Positions 9,757 to 17,184 of a DNA stretch of 64,000 nucleotides are shown piece by piece. Location of the stretch: contig JAVKGX010000002.1 of the NCBI GenBank assembly GCA_031432545.1, positions 139,457-203,456 on the forward strand, read 5' to 3'. Source of the DNA: Armatimonadota bacterium (lineage in GTDB: Bacteria > Sysuimicrobiota > Sysuimicrobiia > Sysuimicrobiales > Sysuimicrobiaceae). Position 1 is the stretch's first letter. Every line of letters begins with the position of its first letter. The notes beneath the pieces are model-generated. The model did not search any database. It had not been told where the DNA came from and saw only the letters and a program-made list of their open reading frames with translations. The translations under genes and the position numbers were made by a program.

Positions 9757-10818
9757 CTACCGCGTGGCCCAGCGGTAGGCATCGGCGGGTCCGGCGGGGA
9801 CGTACCCGTAGGAGTCGTACAGACGATGAGCGCGCCGGTACTGCTCCTTGGCATCTGCGATGCGATTCTGCTTGCGGTACACGTGCCCCAATACGTATAC
9901 GGCCAGCGGATTGCCGGGGTTCAGGCGCTGCGCTTGCTCCATGTGGGCCGCAGAGCGTGCCAGCCCCTGGGGCGTGGACGGCTTGGCGAGCCACCCGCCG
10001 GGTGCGTGTTCGCCGCGGTAGAAGTAGAACTGGGAGCGCAAGAACGCCTCGTCCAGCCCCTGAATCGTCCCCAAGGGGATGGCCCGGCGGCTGGCCCGGT
10101 AGCCCGTGATCGTCCCGTCGGCGGCGTAGAGCGGCTCCGCGAACCGGTACGTGTCACCGTGGCGTACGAACACCCCCTGGTGCCGGACGAACGGCTCGGG
10201 GTAGGAGGCGTCCACGAGGATGTCACGCCCGTTCGAGAGCCGTGCGAATGCCGTCGCGTGGCCGTTGTTGGTCGTCTGTCCCTTGTCGTTCCTCCACACC
10301 ATGTACGTGCCCGCTTCGATGCCCGCCCCCTGCAGCAGTGCGGCCAGGAGGACCGACTGGAGGAAACACTGGCGTTCCCCGTAGCGTACAGTGTAGGCGA
10401 ACTCGTAGCCGCGCTCGATGCTGAACCGCGGAATCAGTCTCTTGGTGACGCGGTGCAGCCATGCTGCCGCCTCCCGTTCGAGCGCCGACCGCTGGTCGAC
10501 ACCCGCCGTGCGCTGGAGGTCTGCCCGGATGCGCCGCAGGGCCTCGGTCAGATCCGCCACGCCCTTCCAGTGGACGGAGGAGTCGGCCCAGTAGGTGTCC
10601 TCCAGCCAGGACGTGAACGCCGGCAGATCGCCGGCGCCGGTCTCCGCGTACGACTCGGCGATCCAGCCGTTGAGCGTGGCACCGCCGTAAGGGTATCGGG
10701 CGAAACCGCTCGGGGACGCCTCCAGCTGGGCCCAGGGGGCGGGGATCAGTTGGATGCCGAGCAGCAAGGCGAGCGCCGTTCCCGCGGTGCCGATCAACAG
10801 CGTCCTGTGCGTCCGCAT
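9757..10818 (-). CDS. Exported transglutaminase-like protein with C-terminal TPR-like repeats
   Basis: A 353-residue protein with an N-terminal hydrophobic export segment (about 7-30). The central domain has the transglutaminase/protease triad in order: Cys151 in 'ERQCFLQSVLLAALL', His187 in 'NNGHATAF' and Asp203 in 'ILVDASYP'. The last 80 residues ('QRLNPGNPLAVYVLGHVYRK', 'DAKEQYRRAHRLYDSYGY') look like one or two TPR units. It has a strong GGGGAGGT site before ATG 10818. It probably acts outside the cytoplasm as a protease or cross-linking enzyme on wall or surface material. The deacetylase gene follows after 52 bases, likely in the same transcript. Confidence 0.75.
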   Translation of the reverse strand: MRTHRTLLIGTAGTALALLLGIQLIPAPWAQLEASPSGFARYPYGGATLNGWIAESYAETGAGDLPAFTSWLEDTYWADSSVHWKGVADLTEALRRIRADLQRTAGVDQRSALEREAAAWLHRVTKRLIPRFSIERGYEFAYTVRYGERQCFLQSVLLAALLQGAGIEAGTYMVWRNDKGQTTNNGHATAFARLSNGRDILVDASYPEPFVRHQGVFVRHGDTYRFAEPLYAADGTITGYRASRRAIPLGTIQGLDEAFLRSQFYFYRGEHAPGGWLAKPSTPQGLARSAAHMEQAQRLNPGNPLAVYVLGHVYRKQNRIADAKEQYRRAHRLYDSYGYVPAGPADAYRWATR

Positions 10819-10905
10819 CGTCGATACCTCCCCTACATCGCATGCTGCGTTTTCGGCTGCGTCGTGGCCACCGGACGCGGAGAGGATCCGCCGGATCGTG
10901 GAGGG

Positions 10906-10982
10906 TGGTGGGCCGTCGTGGACTCGAACCACGGACCTCAGTCTTATCAGGACTGCGCTCTGACCACCTGAGCTAACGGCCC
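10906..10982 (-). tRNA. tRNA-Ile (anticodon GAT)
   Basis: On the minus strand a full cloverleaf can be folded: acceptor arms GGGCCGT (10982-10976) and ACGGCCC (10916-10910), the D-arm around AGCTCAGGTGGTCAGAGC, an anticodon stem CAGTC/GACTG with loop CTGATAA giving anticodon GAT, and the T-arm with TTCGAGTC. Discriminator A is followed by an encoded CCA at 10908-10906. Interestingly this tRNA reads AUC/AUU, an ANN codon family, and so is a substrate of the TsaBDE enzymes encoded at the start of the window. Confidence 0.97.
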
Positions 10983-10998
10983 GCCGTGGACAGTATCG

Positions 10999-11028
10999 AG
11001 TATAGGAACCGCGGGGTTGGGGTGTCAA
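10999..11028 (-). promoter_or_regulatory. Sigma70-type promoter of tRNA-Ile
   Basis: On the minus strand a perfect TTGACA (11028-11023) is followed after 18 bases by TATACT (11004-10999). Transcription should start near 10991, about nine bases upstream of the mature tRNA 5' end. This is the closest match to the sigma70 consensus in the window. Confidence 0.85.
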
Positions 11029-11064
11029 ACGAACGGCGGGCGTGCGAACGGGCCGAGGACGGCG

Positions 11065-11110
11065 GTGGACACTAAGTGGACAGAGCCTGCCCACGACCGA
11101 AAAGGCTCTG
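11065..11110 (+). repeat. GTGGACA direct repeats and 8-bp inverted repeat before the 75-residue membrane protein
   Basis: GTGGACA occurs at 11065-11071 and again at 11076-11082, 11 bases apart (one helical turn); another copy lies at 10986-10992 beside the tRNA start site. Directly after the second copy, CAGAGCCT (11081-11088) pairs perfectly with AGGCTCTG (11103-11110) across a 14-base loop. The hairpin lies 28 bases before the start codon and has no T-run, so it looks like a 5' leader element or operator rather than a terminator. Confidence 0.45.
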
Positions 11111-11137
11111 AGTCACTTCCGTCGAGGTGAACAGAAC

Positions 11138-11365
11138 ATGAGGACAGTTGTGATCTTGCTGGGCGTCGTGCTGATCGTCGTCGGTACGATGGCGCTGTTC
11201 TTCGAAGGCATTCCCTACGGGACGGAGCGCACCGAGGTGCAGTTGGGGCCAGTGGAGATCCAGGCGGAACGGCGCAGGGTGATCCCGTTGTCGCCGGCCG
11301 CCGGCGGCGTCGTCTTGGCCGGTGGGGTCGTGCTCGTCGCGCTCGGGCTCAGCCGGATGCGCTAG
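11138..11365 (+). CDS. Small two-helix membrane protein, unknown function
   Basis: A 75-residue protein with a hydrophobic helix at about 3-22 ('VVILLGVVLIVVGTMALFF') and a second at about 54-71 ('GGVVLAGGVVLVALGL'), joined by a polar loop containing 'GTERTEVQLGPVEIQAERRR'. The layout resembles the small DUF3185/DUF3096-like membrane proteins, but I do not assign a family. ATG 11138 has GAGGTGA upstream; longer starts in the frame lack support. The gene ends inside the 3' end of the convergent MFS gene (17-base overlap). Confidence 0.7.
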   Translation: MRTVVILLGVVLIVVGTMALFFEGIPYGTERTEVQLGPVEIQAERRRVIPLSPAAGGVVLAGGVVLVALGLSRMR

Positions 11366-12582
11366 GGGAAGGCATCCGCCAGATCAGGAGCATCGGCAGC
11401 AGCGTTACGGTCGCCGCGATCCCGGCGGTTCCGGCGAATCCCCATAGGCTGGCCGCACCGGCTCCGGCAACGGGAAACAGCAGGTTGGCCAAACGTGCGG
11501 CGAACTCAGTCATGCCGAAGGTGCGACCCCGCAGCCGGGCCGAGGTGGCGTTGGCGAGCAGCGCGGTGGCCGCGACCAGACCTGCGGACCACCCCACCCC
11601 CACGACGAAGAGGCAGGCTGTCGCGGCCCAGTAGTCGGTCACGGCCATGGCCCCGGCAGCGCCGACCGCGCAGGCCACCGTCCCTGCGGCCATCATCGCG
11701 CGATGGCCCAGCCAGTCGGCGAGCCGGCCGAGGGGGAAGCCCGAACGCATACATCCCGATCGCATGGATAGACACCGCGGAGACGATCGCGCCGAGGTGG
11801 TGTCCGTGCTGTCGGAGGGCGACCGGCGTCACCACCATGGCCAGGGTCATCGTGCCCCACAGGCAGGCCGACACGGCGATGGGCGCCAGAGTGGCGGGGT
11901 GGCGCAGCAGCATCGCTGCCGTCGGGCTCACCGCCTCCGGGGCGCCGCCGGTGCGGCGCGCGATTTCCAGGGGGTCCGGACGCAGCCATGCGAGCACGCC
12001 CGCCGCGACCGCGAGTGCTCCCGCGCCGAAGATCCACGTGGCGACGATTCCTTCCGCTTCCGCGTGCGCGCCGCGCGTCAGCCATGCCACCAGGGCGGGC
12101 GTAAAGAGCACTCCCACGACGCTGCCCGTCAGTACGAGCCCCAGGGCCGACGCACGCCGCTCGGGTGGCTGGATCTCCGCGGCCACCATCCCGATTTGAT
12201 GCAGCGGACCGCTCGCGTATCCGAAGGCCACTGCCGCCAGGAGGAACAGCATCAGGTCTGCGGCCCCGAACGTCGCCGCGATCGCTGTCGAGCCGATCGC
12301 GGACAGCGCTGCGGCGCCCAGCAGCACCAACCTCCGGCCGTAGGCGTCCATCAGCCTCCCTGCGGGGTACGCGGTGACGGTCTGCCCCAACTGGGAGAGT
12401 GCGATGGGAAGCCCGATGGCCGCGACGTCTCCTGTCAGCTGCAGAACCATGCTACCCCCCAGCGCGGGCATCAGCATGAAGACCGCGGTGACCAGCGCCT
12501 GGGCGGTGAACAGGATCGCCGTGTGGTGCAGGACGATCCGGTCCATACGGTCGATCGGCAGGCTGTGATCTGCGTCGGGCAT
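11349..12582 (-). pseudogene. MFS transporter gene interrupted by one frameshift
   Basis: The first frame (ATG at 12582) codes for a major-facilitator protein with repeated membrane helices and the MFS loop motif 'GRLMDAYGRRLVLLG'. Around 11735-11750 the MFS sequence leaves this frame after 'HAIGMYAFG' and resumes in the neighbouring frame as 'FPLGRLADWLGHRAMMAAG' through to a stop at 11349. The two pieces together give about 410 residues, the normal MFS length, with no other damage. The shift lies at a GGG-C-TT-CCCCC run, so it is either a recent inactivating mutation or a base-calling error. The substrate cannot be told. TAGGCT eight bases before the ATG may be a -10 box. Confidence 0.85.
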
Positions 12583-12680
12583 TCAGCACGAGCCTACCAC
12601 ACATTCCGTGTCCACGAGCCTGAGACCGGTCGCCATGCGGGTTCGCCGGGCGGCGGCACCAGAGCACCGTCGCCGGTGGA

Positions 12681-13889
12681 TCAGCGATAGAGGAGGTGGC
12701 GTTCGCGCAGCCGCTCGAACCGATGCCGTCCGGCCTCCCAGCGTGCCACGATCCGTGCGGGTGGGTCCTTGCGCCGGATGGCTGACCGCACCTGCTGGGT
12801 TCCCCACACCACGTCAAACAGCGCACGCCCGCGGGGTGGCACGCGGAACGCGAGACGGTCACCATATAGGTCGCGGATCTCGCAGAGGATGTAGACGGTC
12901 GTCGTCGCCGGCCGAAACGCGGCGGGTTCGGTGACGTGAAGCCGCACGCCCCGCCAGACACGGCCGGTGCGGGGATGAGGGAGGGCGGACGCCGAGAACC
13001 GCACGCCGGGCAGCCGGTGACGGTTCAGCCGTTCGGCGAGCTGCGCCCCGTCCGGGATCCATGGGGCCAGCACGACCTGGAACCGCGAGGACGTGCCCAC
13101 GCCGTTCCACAAGTTGGTGCCGTCGATCGGCCCTGTGGCGGCGTAATAGAAGGGCGCTTGGGGACTGGTGATCCCGGGAGACGGGTTGACCCAGCCGAGT
13201 CCGGTGTCCGCCCACGTCATCGTCCGCGTCCAGCCTTCCATCGGCACGACGCGCAGTTGCGCACCGATTCCGAACGCGTCGTTGAACAACCGTGCCAGTT
13301 CGCCGATCGTCATGCCGTGGACCATCGGGATGGGGTGGGGGCCGATGAAGGAGCGAAACGGCGGCTCGAGAACGGGCCCGTCCACGGTGACGCCGCCGAG
13401 CGGATTGGGTCGGTCGAGGACGACCACCGGCCGGCGTGCGGCACGTGCGGCTTCCAGCACCAGGCTCATGGTGGACGCGTAGGTGTACGGACGGACGCCC
13501 ACGTCCTGGAGGTCGATCACCAAGAGGTCGACACCGTGCAGCATCTGTCGGGTCGGCCTGAGCGTAGATCCGTACAGGCTGTAGACGGGTGTGGGGCCCC
13601 GCACGTTCGGCACCGGCTCTCCGGCGCCGAACGTGCCGTCGATGCCGTGTTCGGGGGCGAACAGCGCGGTGACGCGGAGCTCAGTGTTTTCGATCAGCGC
13701 GGCGGCGGTGGTGCGGCCGTCGCGGGTGACCGCCGCGCGGTGCGTCACGAGCCCGATCCGGCGGCCCCGTGCCGGCGCGGGGTCTGCCAGGAAGACATCG
13801 ATGCCCGGGGCCACCGGAAGCGGCGCTCCTTGGGCCGCGGCCGCCAGCGAGGCCGCGGCGATCACGACGAGGGCGATGCACGACCGCAC
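12681..13889 (-). CDS. NamZ-like exo-beta-N-acetylmuramidase (DUF1343)
   Basis: A 402-residue secreted protein: hydrophobic signal segment 1-21, then the DUF1343 landmarks 'GIDVFLADP', 'RIGLVTHRAAVTRDGR', 'LFAPEHGIDGTFGAGE', 'VYSLYGSTLRPT', 'LLVIDLQDVGVRPYTYASTM', 'VVLDRPNPLGG' and 'WVNPSPGI'. NamZ of Tannerella/Bacillus releases N-acetylmuramic acid from the non-reducing end of peptidoglycan fragments, so this protein probably acts in wall turnover. It starts with GTG; no strong ribosome-binding site is seen. It is divergent from the aglF operon (114 bases between starts). Confidence 0.88.
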   Translation of the reverse strand: MRSCIALVVIAAASLAAAAQGAPLPVAPGIDVFLADPAPARGRRIGLVTHRAAVTRDGRTTAAALIENTELRVTALFAPEHGIDGTFGAGEPVPNVRGPTPVYSLYGSTLRPTRQMLHGVDLLVIDLQDVGVRPYTYASTMSLVLEAARAARRPVVVLDRPNPLGGVTVDGPVLEPPFRSFIGPHPIPMVHGMTIGELARLFNDAFGIGAQLRVVPMEGWTRTMTWADTGLGWVNPSPGITSPQAPFYYAATGPIDGTNLWNGVGTSSRFQVVLAPWIPDGAQLAERLNRHRLPGVRFSASALPHPRTGRVWRGVRLHVTEPAAFRPATTTVYILCEIRDLYGDRLAFRVPPRGRALFDVVWGTQQVRSAIRRKDPPARIVARWEAGRHRFERLRERHLLYR

Positions 13890-14003
13890 GCCGGGTTGGT
13901 CTGACGGTTCACCGTCCCCGAGCGTTTCTCCTGTGTGCTCGGGGTGACGACGATCCGCGTGCCCAGGAATTGATCGCGGGTGCGCCGAACACCAACCGGT
14001 AGG

Positions 14004-14978
14004 ATGGAACGGTTTGCCGCGGTCCTGCTCGTGGCGGTTGGGGCCCCGCTCGTGTCCGCGGCGTACGTCGCAGCGGCCGAACTGGCGATCCGACAGCTGC
14101 CGGAGACGACGCAGCGGCGCGTGCGGCCCTGGGTGTGGGTGGGACCGGCGCTGGTCTTCCTGACGGTCTTCCTCGTCTACCCCACGGTCAATACCTTCGT
14201 GCTGAGCCTACGCAACGCGAACGGGACGCAGTGGGTGGGACTCGCCAACTACGTCTTCGCCTTCACCGACCGCGAGATGCTGATCGCGTTCCGCAACAAC
14301 ATGATCTGGCTGGCCTTCTTCACGGGGCTGACGGTCTCGGCAGGCCTGCTGATCGCGGTGCTCGCCGAGCGCGTACGCTACGAGTCGATCGCGAAGGGGA
14401 TTGTGTTCCTGCCGATGGCCTTATCGTTCGTCGCGGCCGGCGTGATCTGGAAGTTCGTGTACGAGTTCCGGCCCGCGGGCACTCCGCAGATCGGGACGCT
14501 GAACGCAGTGCTGACGGGTTTGGTTCCCGGATTTCAGCCGCGGGCCTGGCTGGTCAACGCACCGGAGAACAACTTCTTCCTCGTCCTCGTCGGCGTGTGG
14601 ATGTGGACGGGGTTCTGCGCGGTGATCCTGTCCGCGGCCCTCAAAGGGGTACCAACGGAGGTACTGGAAGCCGGACGCGTGGACGGTGCGGGGGAGGTGC
14701 GCCTGTTCTGGCAGATCACGCTGCCGATGATCGCTTCGACGGTGGCAGTCGTGGCGACGACGATGGTCATCACCTCGCTGAAGGTGTTCGACGTCGTCTA
14801 TGTGATGACGAACGGCAACTTTGGCACCGAAGTCATTGCGAACCGCATGTACAAGGAGCTGTTCAACATTCGCCACTTCGGCCGGGCCAGCGCGATCGCG
14901 ATCGTCTTGTTCCTGGCGATCCTGCCGGTGATGGTCGCGAACATCCGACGGTTCCGTGAGCAGGAGGCGACGCGGTGA
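14004..14978 (+). CDS. Carbohydrate ABC transporter permease, AglF type
   Basis: A 324-residue inner-membrane permease. It has the extra N-terminal helix typical of alpha-glucoside AglF proteins ('VAAAELAIRQLPETTQRRVRPWVWVGPAL'), then 'VFLVYPTVNTFVLSLRNANG', 'VGLANYVFAF', 'KGIVFLPMALSFVAAGVIWKF' and the permease EAA loop 'EAGRVDGAGEVRLFWQITLPM'. Likely substrates are trehalose, maltose or other alpha-glucosides, given the family and the following treT. No sugar-binding protein or ATPase gene lies beside it. The ATG overlaps a possible -10 box (TAGGAT 14000-14005); if that box is used, translation must instead begin at GTG 14031. Confidence 0.88.
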   Translation: MERFAAVLLVAVGAPLVSAAYVAAAELAIRQLPETTQRRVRPWVWVGPALVFLTVFLVYPTVNTFVLSLRNANGTQWVGLANYVFAFTDREMLIAFRNNMIWLAFFTGLTVSAGLLIAVLAERVRYESIAKGIVFLPMALSFVAAGVIWKFVYEFRPAGTPQIGTLNAVLTGLVPGFQPRAWLVNAPENNFFLVLVGVWMWTGFCAVILSAALKGVPTEVLEAGRVDGAGEVRLFWQITLPMIASTVAVVATTMVITSLKVFDVVYVMTNGNFGTEVIANRMYKELFNIRHFGRASAIAIVLFLAILPVMVANIRRFREQEATR

Positions 14979-15859
14979 CGACCGCGACGGTGGCTTTGCC
15001 ACGAAAGCGCGCGGTGCGGCGCGCGGCCGAGATCGCGTTGGCCCTGCCGGCCCACGTCGGACTCTGGATCCTCTGCACGATCTGGCTGGTGCCCACGGTC
15101 GGCCTGCTCGTCAGCTCGTTTCGTCCGGCGCGCGACGTGGCGACCTCTGGGTGGTGGACCGTCCTGTGGAACCCCACGTTCACGCTGGAGAACTACGCGC
15201 AGGTCCTGACGACACAGAACATGGCCTTGAGCTTCGCCAACAGTCTGGTGATCACGATCCCGGCGACGGTGATCCCGCTGCTGATCGCCGCGTTCGCGGC
15301 GTATGCGTTCGCCTGGATGGAATTCCCCGGACGCGGCGCGCTGTTCATCGTCGTCGTCGCGCTGCTCGTGATCCCGCTGCAGACCACGCTGGTGCCCGTG
15401 TTGCGTCTGTTCAACGCCCTGGGACTGACGGGCACGTTCCCCGCGCTGTGGCTGGCCCACACGGGATACGGGCTGCCGTTTGCGATCTACTTGCTGCGCA
15501 ACTTCATCGGGTCGCTGCCGCGGGACCTGTTCGAGTCGGCATACCTCGACGGCGCTTCGCCGCTGACCGCATTCTTCCGGCTCGTTCTGCCCCTCTCCGT
15601 TCCGGCGCTGGCGTCGTTGGCGATCTTTCAGTTCCTCTGGGTTTGGAACGACCTGCTGGCGGCGCTCATCTATCTGGGCGGTCGGCCCGCGGTGGCGCCG
15701 ATGACGGTCACCATCAGCAACCTGGTGAACTCGCTGGGCGGGGGCTGGCACCTGCTGACTGCCGCGGCGTTCGTCTCGATGGCCCTGCCGCTCATCGTCT
15801 TCTTCGCGCTGCAGCGGTACTTCGTCAGCGGGATCCTCACCGGCGCGGTCAAGGGGTAG
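14975..15859 (+). CDS. Carbohydrate ABC transporter permease, AglG/MalG type
   Basis: A 294-residue second permease subunit with six predicted helices. Landmarks are 'WLVPTVGLLVSSFRPARD', 'NYAQVLTTQNMALSFANSL', 'AYAFAWMEFPGR', 'VIPLQTTLVPVLRLFNALG' and the EAA loop 'ESAYLDGASPLTAFFRLVLPL'. The start overlaps the end of aglF by four bases, so the two are coupled and form one heterodimeric channel. The operon continues with trehalose genes, as in the archaeal trehalose/maltose transporter operon where malF-malG is followed by treT. Confidence 0.9.
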   Translation: MTTATVALPRKRAVRRAAEIALALPAHVGLWILCTIWLVPTVGLLVSSFRPARDVATSGWWTVLWNPTFTLENYAQVLTTQNMALSFANSLVITIPATVIPLLIAAFAAYAFAWMEFPGRGALFIVVVALLVIPLQTTLVPVLRLFNALGLTGTFPALWLAHTGYGLPFAIYLLRNFIGSLPRDLFESAYLDGASPLTAFFRLVLPLSVPALASLAIFQFLWVWNDLLAALIYLGGRPAVAPMTVTISNLVNSLGGGWHLLTAAAFVSMALPLIVFFALQRYFVSGILTGAVKG

Positions 15860-15906
15860 AAAGGCGGCACCGGACGCACGGTCGCCGCCCGCGGAGGAGA
15901 GGAAGT

Positions 15907-17184
15907 ATGCTCCAAAGGGTCGCCTGCAAGGTCAAGTCCCTCGCGGCCTACGCCGCGGTCGCCGGAGGGGAAGTGCTGGACGAGATCCGCGACTTGGGGC
16001 GCGCCCTGCGGGGGCTGCAGTTGGTGCAAGTGAACTCGGCGGCACACGGCGGAGGGGTCGCCGAACTGCTGACGTCGATGATCCCGCTGGAATGTGACGT
16101 CGGGTTGGATGCGCAGTGGTGGGTGATCGGCGGCGCGCAGGAGTTTTTCCGAGTCACCAAGGGCTTCCACAATGCGCTGCAGGGTGCCACGTTCGACCTG
16201 ACCGACCAGGTGCAGGACGTCTACCTGCGCCACAACGAAACCTGCGCGGCGGAGCTGGCCGGCCCCTTCGACGTCGCCATCGTCCACGACCCCCAGCCCG
16301 CGGCGATGCGACGCTACTCGAACGTCGACGCGCGGTGGGTCTGGCGGTGCCACATCGACACCTCCTCGCCGAACGCAGCGGTCTGGGCATTTCTCAAACC
16401 CTACGTCGAGAGCTACGACGCTGCGGTGTTCACGCTGCCAAAGTTCGTGCCCGCCGACTGGGTCGGCCCCTCGACCGCCTTCGTCCCGCCCGCGATCGAT
16501 CCGCTGAGCCCGAAGAATCGGGTGCTGCCGCGGCACCTGTGCCGCGAGGAGGTGGCGGAGTTCGGTGTGGACCTGACACGGCCGCTGGTGATCCAGGTGT
16601 CACGTTTCGACCCCTGGAAGGACCCCCAGGGCGTCATCGACGCCTACCGGATTGTCAAGGCACAGATGCCGGAAGTTCAGTTGGCGCTCATCGGCGCGAT
16701 GGCGGACGACGACCCCGGGGGGTGGGAAATCTACGAACAGATCCGTACGGAGGGGGAGGGGGATCCCGACTTCTTTCTGTTTACGAACCTCACCGGTGTC
16801 GGTGCGCACGAGGTCAACGCGTTCCAGTCAGTCGCCGACGTCGCGGTCCAGAAGTCGATCCGCGAAGGCTTCGGCCTGGTTGTCTCCGAGGCGCTGTGGA
16901 AGCGCACTCCGGTGGTGGGCGGGAGGGCCGGGGGGATCCCTCTGCAGATTGAAGACGGCGTCGGCGGATTCCTGGTGGACTCGGTAGAGAGCTGTGCCGA
17001 CCGCATCCTCTACCTCCTCACGCACCCCGACGAGGCCAGCCTGATCGCGCAACGGGGCTGGGAGCGCGTGCGGGACCGATTCCTGATCCCGCGACTGGTG
17101 CGTGACGAACTGCGGCTGGTCCGTTCTTTGGTCGACCGGGGAGGGTCGGCCGCGAACGAAGGCCCCAAGGGGGCCGCATGCTGA
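15907..17184 (+). CDS. treT: Trehalose glycosyltransferring synthase TreT (GT4)
   Basis: TreT joins ADP/UDP-glucose and free glucose to trehalose, or cleaves trehalose in the reverse direction. The 425-residue GT4 protein has 'QLVQVNSAAHGGGVAELLTS', 'DVAIVHDPQPAAM', 'RCHIDTSSPN', 'VSRFDPWKDPQGVIDAY', the nucleotide-sugar motif region 'SIREGFGLVVSEALWKRTPVV' and 'GRAGGIPLQIEDGVGGFLV'. The ATG follows a GGAGGAGAGGA site by a few bases; the same frame extends upstream through aglG without homology. Position directly after two permease genes mirrors the Thermococcus/Pyrococcus malFG-treT order. Confidence 0.88.
   Translation: MLQRVACKVKSLAAYAAVAGGEVLDEIRDLGRALRGLQLVQVNSAAHGGGVAELLTSMIPLECDVGLDAQWWVIGGAQEFFRVTKGFHNALQGATFDLTDQVQDVYLRHNETCAAELAGPFDVAIVHDPQPAAMRRYSNVDARWVWRCHIDTSSPNAAVWAFLKPYVESYDAAVFTLPKFVPADWVGPSTAFVPPAIDPLSPKNRVLPRHLCREEVAEFGVDLTRPLVIQVSRFDPWKDPQGVIDAYRIVKAQMPEVQLALIGAMADDDPGGWEIYEQIRTEGEGDPDFFLFTNLTGVGAHEVNAFQSVADVAVQKSIREGFGLVVSEALWKRTPVVGGRAGGIPLQIEDGVGGFLVDSVESCADRILYLLTHPDEASLIAQRGWERVRDRFLIPRLVRDELRLVRSLVDRGGSAANEGPKGAAC

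Noticed and set aside
10906-12582. Integrated element at the tRNA-Ile gene
   Set aside because: tRNA genes are common integration sites, but there is no integrase, no partial tRNA repeat and no change of base composition next to it.
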